Assembly: GCA_002709505.1 (NCBI GenBank)
Contig: PARB01000086.1
Coordinates: forward strand, 1-64,000
Direction of reading: 5' to 3'
Source of the DNA: Paracoccaceae bacterium
GTDB lineage: Bacteria > Pseudomonadota > Alphaproteobacteria > Rhizobiales > Stappiaceae
Length of the DNA: 64,000 bases
Under the pieces are notes generated by a model that saw only the letters and a list, made by a program, of their open reading frames with translations, was not told the origin of the DNA and made no database searches. Both the position numbers and the translations under genes were made by a program. Below, one piece after another: positions 61,779 to 64,000 of the stretch; positions within the stretch are counted from its first letter, which is position 1; the number at the start of each line of letters is the position of its first letter.

Positions 61779-64000
61779 ATGTTTGACATCACCACAGTGC
61801 GCGAAATCGATTACGGCCCGAACAGCGTTGTCTATGTCTATCAGGACCACGACAATCCCAAGCTCTGGTACATGGTGCCGGTTCCCACGCTGCGGACGTT
61901 GAATGGCGCTCCCGCCTTCTCGATCACTGAATATACCAGGAACGGCGGGGGGATATCGGGGCTTTGCACCTTCGAGATGGAGCTCGTCCAGCCGCTGGCG
62001 GCCCGACAGGCCGCGGAGCAGGTGCTGGGCGACGACATCAGCTGGGGCGGGTTCACCTGGGTCGGCGGCACGGCCTATTTCTACTATGACATCGAGGGCG
62101 AGACGGAGGTTCTGGCGGTCGAGCCCACCCTCTACGGGACCAATGTCGCGGCCTTCCAGATCCCGCTCGAGACACCGGAGGCGCTGAACACCTTCAAGGC
62201 CGCCTATTCCGAAGGCGGCGGCGCCTCGCCCTTCCGCATCGAATACGACATGCAGGTGCTGACCAAGCTTCTCGGCGCCAAGGCCACGGTCAAATACGTC
62301 GCCGAGGCCGCCATCCACTACGAGAAGACCTACAAGACGGTTCGCGATACCTGGGGCAACCAGAAACAGGTCCTGCAGGACGTCAAGCAGGTGCTGCAGC
62401 AGTCGGGCGCGGGCGAGGTGCATGTGGAAATCGGCGCCGGCAGCTCGCAGGAGCTGGAGCAGCGCGTGCGCGACTGGGGCTGGACGACGCTGGAGAACCA
62501 GGTGGCGAACACGGTCGCGGCCGCCGCGACCATGGCCACGGGCCCCAATCCGGTTTCGGCGACAACCTCCTTCGAGCAGACCTACAGCGAAGACACGGTG
62601 ATCGACTGGTCGACGCCCGTCTCAAGCTTCATGCGCAAGTTCTCGACCGAGGAGTGGAACAAGCTCTTCATCGAGGTCGACAACCGCAAACTGTCGGTCG
62701 TGTTCAACCTGATCGGCCAGCTGACCCGCACGGACAATGGCGATGCGGTCGCCGAATCCGTGACGGTCACCGTCGACTATCCGACGCGAACGACCGGCAA
62801 CACCTTCGTGCTGATCGTTTCCGACGGCGCCCAGTCGTCGATGATCTACGAGGCACCCGGCGATTTTCCCGGCGGGTCCTACAATGCCGAGTTCACCTAT
62901 TCCTATGTGATCCAGTTCAAGGACGGCACCAGCTTCCAGAGCGACCCCGTCACCACCACCGACACATTGATCAACATCACGCCGAACGTTTTCGGCACGC
63001 GTCAGGTGAGCTTTATCGGCCAGTCGATCCCGTTCCTGACCGGCTCGCCGCCGAAAGGCACCGTCAAGGCGGTCAATATCGACTTCTTCTTCGCGCCGCC
63101 CTCCGGCAGTCCGGCCATCGTCCAGACCAAGACGATGACCGACAACGGCGAAAACGGAGCGGTGCTGTTCGAGAGCTTCTACAATCTCCCCATCGGCCAG
63201 GCCTACAGCTACCGGCTGCGCTACCAGATGTCGGACAATTCCGAGGTGATCTCGCAACCGCCGGGCGCCTTGTCCAGCGCACCGGACAATACCAATTCCG
63301 GCAATGCGGATATCGTGTTCGTGAAGGATCCGAAGGGGCTGTTCACCCAGTTCACGCTGCGTGCCTTCAACTATACGAACCAGAACCAGGACCTGCTGCT
63401 GGTCGATGTCAACGCGCAGTATTTCGATCCGGCGAATGATCCCAACGGCTGGCTCTACGAGAACACCTGGTCGAACTGGCAGCCCACCGGTCTGCTCAGC
63501 TTCGCCGAGCCGCGCTGGAATTTCGAGGCGGTCGATAACACCAACTCGGCCTATTACAACATCGCGGGAACGATCTTCTACTCGGACGGGTCCGACTTCA
63601 CGCTCGCGAACTACAAGCAGTCGAGCGAGTACAAGACGCTGACGATCACCAATACGATCGAGAATTACAGCGTTCTTGTCGACACCACCCTGATCGACTG
63701 GACCAAGGTGGCCAGCGTCAATCTGACGATGTTCCAGCTGAAGAAGACGGCGAAGGAGGAACTCGGCGACACGCTGCCCGATTTCTTCACCAAGCCGCGC
63801 GAGGAGATGACCAGCGAGGAACGGGCGACCGCGGCCGGGTCGCAGGACAACCTGCTGCTGTTCAGCATTCTCAGCCCGGCCGGTACGCCGCAGGTCGACG
63901 ATCTCAACCGTTACTACGGCGTCCAGCGGCTGCGCGACGATCCGCTCGTTGAGTTCTATTACACCGCCGTCTACGTGATGAAGAGCGACGGCGAGCAGCG
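61779..64000 (+). CDS. Large beta-rich protein of unknown function, partial (runs off right edge)
   Basis: Open from ATG 61779 (AGGA upstream) to the window end, at least 740 codons with no stop. No signal peptide is seen. The first ~170 residues (MFDITTVREIDYGPNSVVYV, YMVPVPTLRTLNGAPAF, CTFEMELVQPL) look like a distinct domain. A helical/coiled stretch at about 170-245 follows (VRDTWGNQKQVLQDVKQVLQQ). After that come repeated beta-sandwich-like units: DWSTPVSSFMRKFS at about 270 and DWTKVASVNLTMFQ near 645 look like equivalent openings. Rich in Thr, Asn, Tyr and Phe, poor in Cys. I do not recognise the family. It could be a surface or structural protein exported by a route not needing a Sec signal. 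Confidence 0.8.
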   Translation, partial: MFDITTVREIDYGPNSVVYVYQDHDNPKLWYMVPVPTLRTLNGAPAFSITEYTRNGGGISGLCTFEMELVQPLAARQAAEQVLGDDISWGGFTWVGGTAYFYYDIEGETEVLAVEPTLYGTNVAAFQIPLETPEALNTFKAAYSEGGGASPFRIEYDMQVLTKLLGAKATVKYVAEAAIHYEKTYKTVRDTWGNQKQVLQDVKQVLQQSGAGEVHVEIGAGSSQELEQRVRDWGWTTLENQVANTVAAAATMATGPNPVSATTSFEQTYSEDTVIDWSTPVSSFMRKFSTEEWNKLFIEVDNRKLSVVFNLIGQLTRTDNGDAVAESVTVTVDYPTRTTGNTFVLIVSDGAQSSMIYEAPGDFPGGSYNAEFTYSYVIQFKDGTSFQSDPVTTTDTLINITPNVFGTRQVSFIGQSIPFLTGSPPKGTVKAVNIDFFFAPPSGSPAIVQTKTMTDNGENGAVLFESFYNLPIGQAYSYRLRYQMSDNSEVISQPPGALSSAPDNTNSGNADIVFVKDPKGLFTQFTLRAFNYTNQNQDLLLVDVNAQYFDPANDPNGWLYENTWSNWQPTGLLSFAEPRWNFEAVDNTNSAYYNIAGTIFYSDGSDFTLANYKQSSEYKTLTITNTIENYSVLVDTTLIDWTKVASVNLTMFQLKKTAKEELGDTLPDFFTKPREEMTSEERATAAGSQDNLLLFSILSPAGTPQVDDLNRYYGVQRLRDDPLVEFYYTAVYVMKSDGEQ

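Overview
The window is about 64 kb of high-GC DNA with dense operons, many ATGA/TGATG start-stop overlaps and few RNA or mobile features. No rRNA, tRNA, CRISPR array or insertion sequence was seen. Gene content points to an alphaproteobacterium, probably a marine or halotolerant Hyphomicrobiales: ectoine catabolism, an alphaproteobacterial-type carbon-phosphorus (C-P) lyase operon, TRAP and MntABCD-type transporters, and bchE-bchJ of bacteriochlorophyll synthesis. The last suggests a phototrophic lineage such as the Rhodobium/Afifella or Stappia/Roseibium groups. The taxonomic placement is inference.

1-13.1 kb is catabolic and transport DNA. It has a peptide-type ABC importer (minus) facing ridA and an RpiR regulator; 3-hydroxyanthranilate 3,4-dioxygenase; a TRAP transporter whose large permease gene is frameshifted; then a LysR regulator, an aspartate dehydrogenase, an orphan molybdenum hydroxylase large subunit and a DHDPS-family lyase. 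The enzymes suggest metabolism of an amino-aromatic or N-heterocyclic acid, but the pathway is not complete here.

13.2-20.6 kb is the most unusual locus. A periplasmic adaptor and two different ABC exporters of the NHLM/NHLP bacteriocin type (one with a C39 peptidase, one without) are followed by a possible coupled 48-codon ORF. Next comes a 328-residue Gly/Ala/Ser/His-rich protein with a double-glycine leader and a C-terminal helix carrying histidines in a strict 11-residue repeat, then a 151-residue helical protein and a strong terminator. No maturase or immunity gene is recognisable. I read it as a dedicated exporter for a large, His-rich, C39-cleaved protein.

20.7-30.7 kb holds a VAO/PCMH-type flavoprotein and then an ectoine/hydroxyectoine catabolic cluster (doeD, doeC, doeX, eutC, eutB facing doeA and an M20 deacetylase). 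The AstE-type deacetylase doeB and eutA are not present here.

30.8-46.1 kb has three small hypothetical genes and then a full phosphonate module: phnF facing phnGHIJKL, a hexapeptide acetyltransferase, phnCDE1E2, a 2H-phosphoesterase-like gene, phnM and phnN. A terminator-like hairpin sits between phnD and phnE1. No phnP is present.

46.3-64 kb is mixed: an FkbM methyltransferase; a periplasmic sulfite-oxidase-fold protein paired with a GGDEF-EAL protein; a BKACE enzyme; bchE-bchJ behind a combined FNR-like and PpsR-like operator; an SGNH hydrolase; and a soluble PAS-PAS chemoreceptor lying between a DeoR-family gene and a decayed copy of its 3' end. It ends with an MntABCD-type importer behind tandem Fur/Mur-like boxes and a large unrecognised gene that runs off the right edge.
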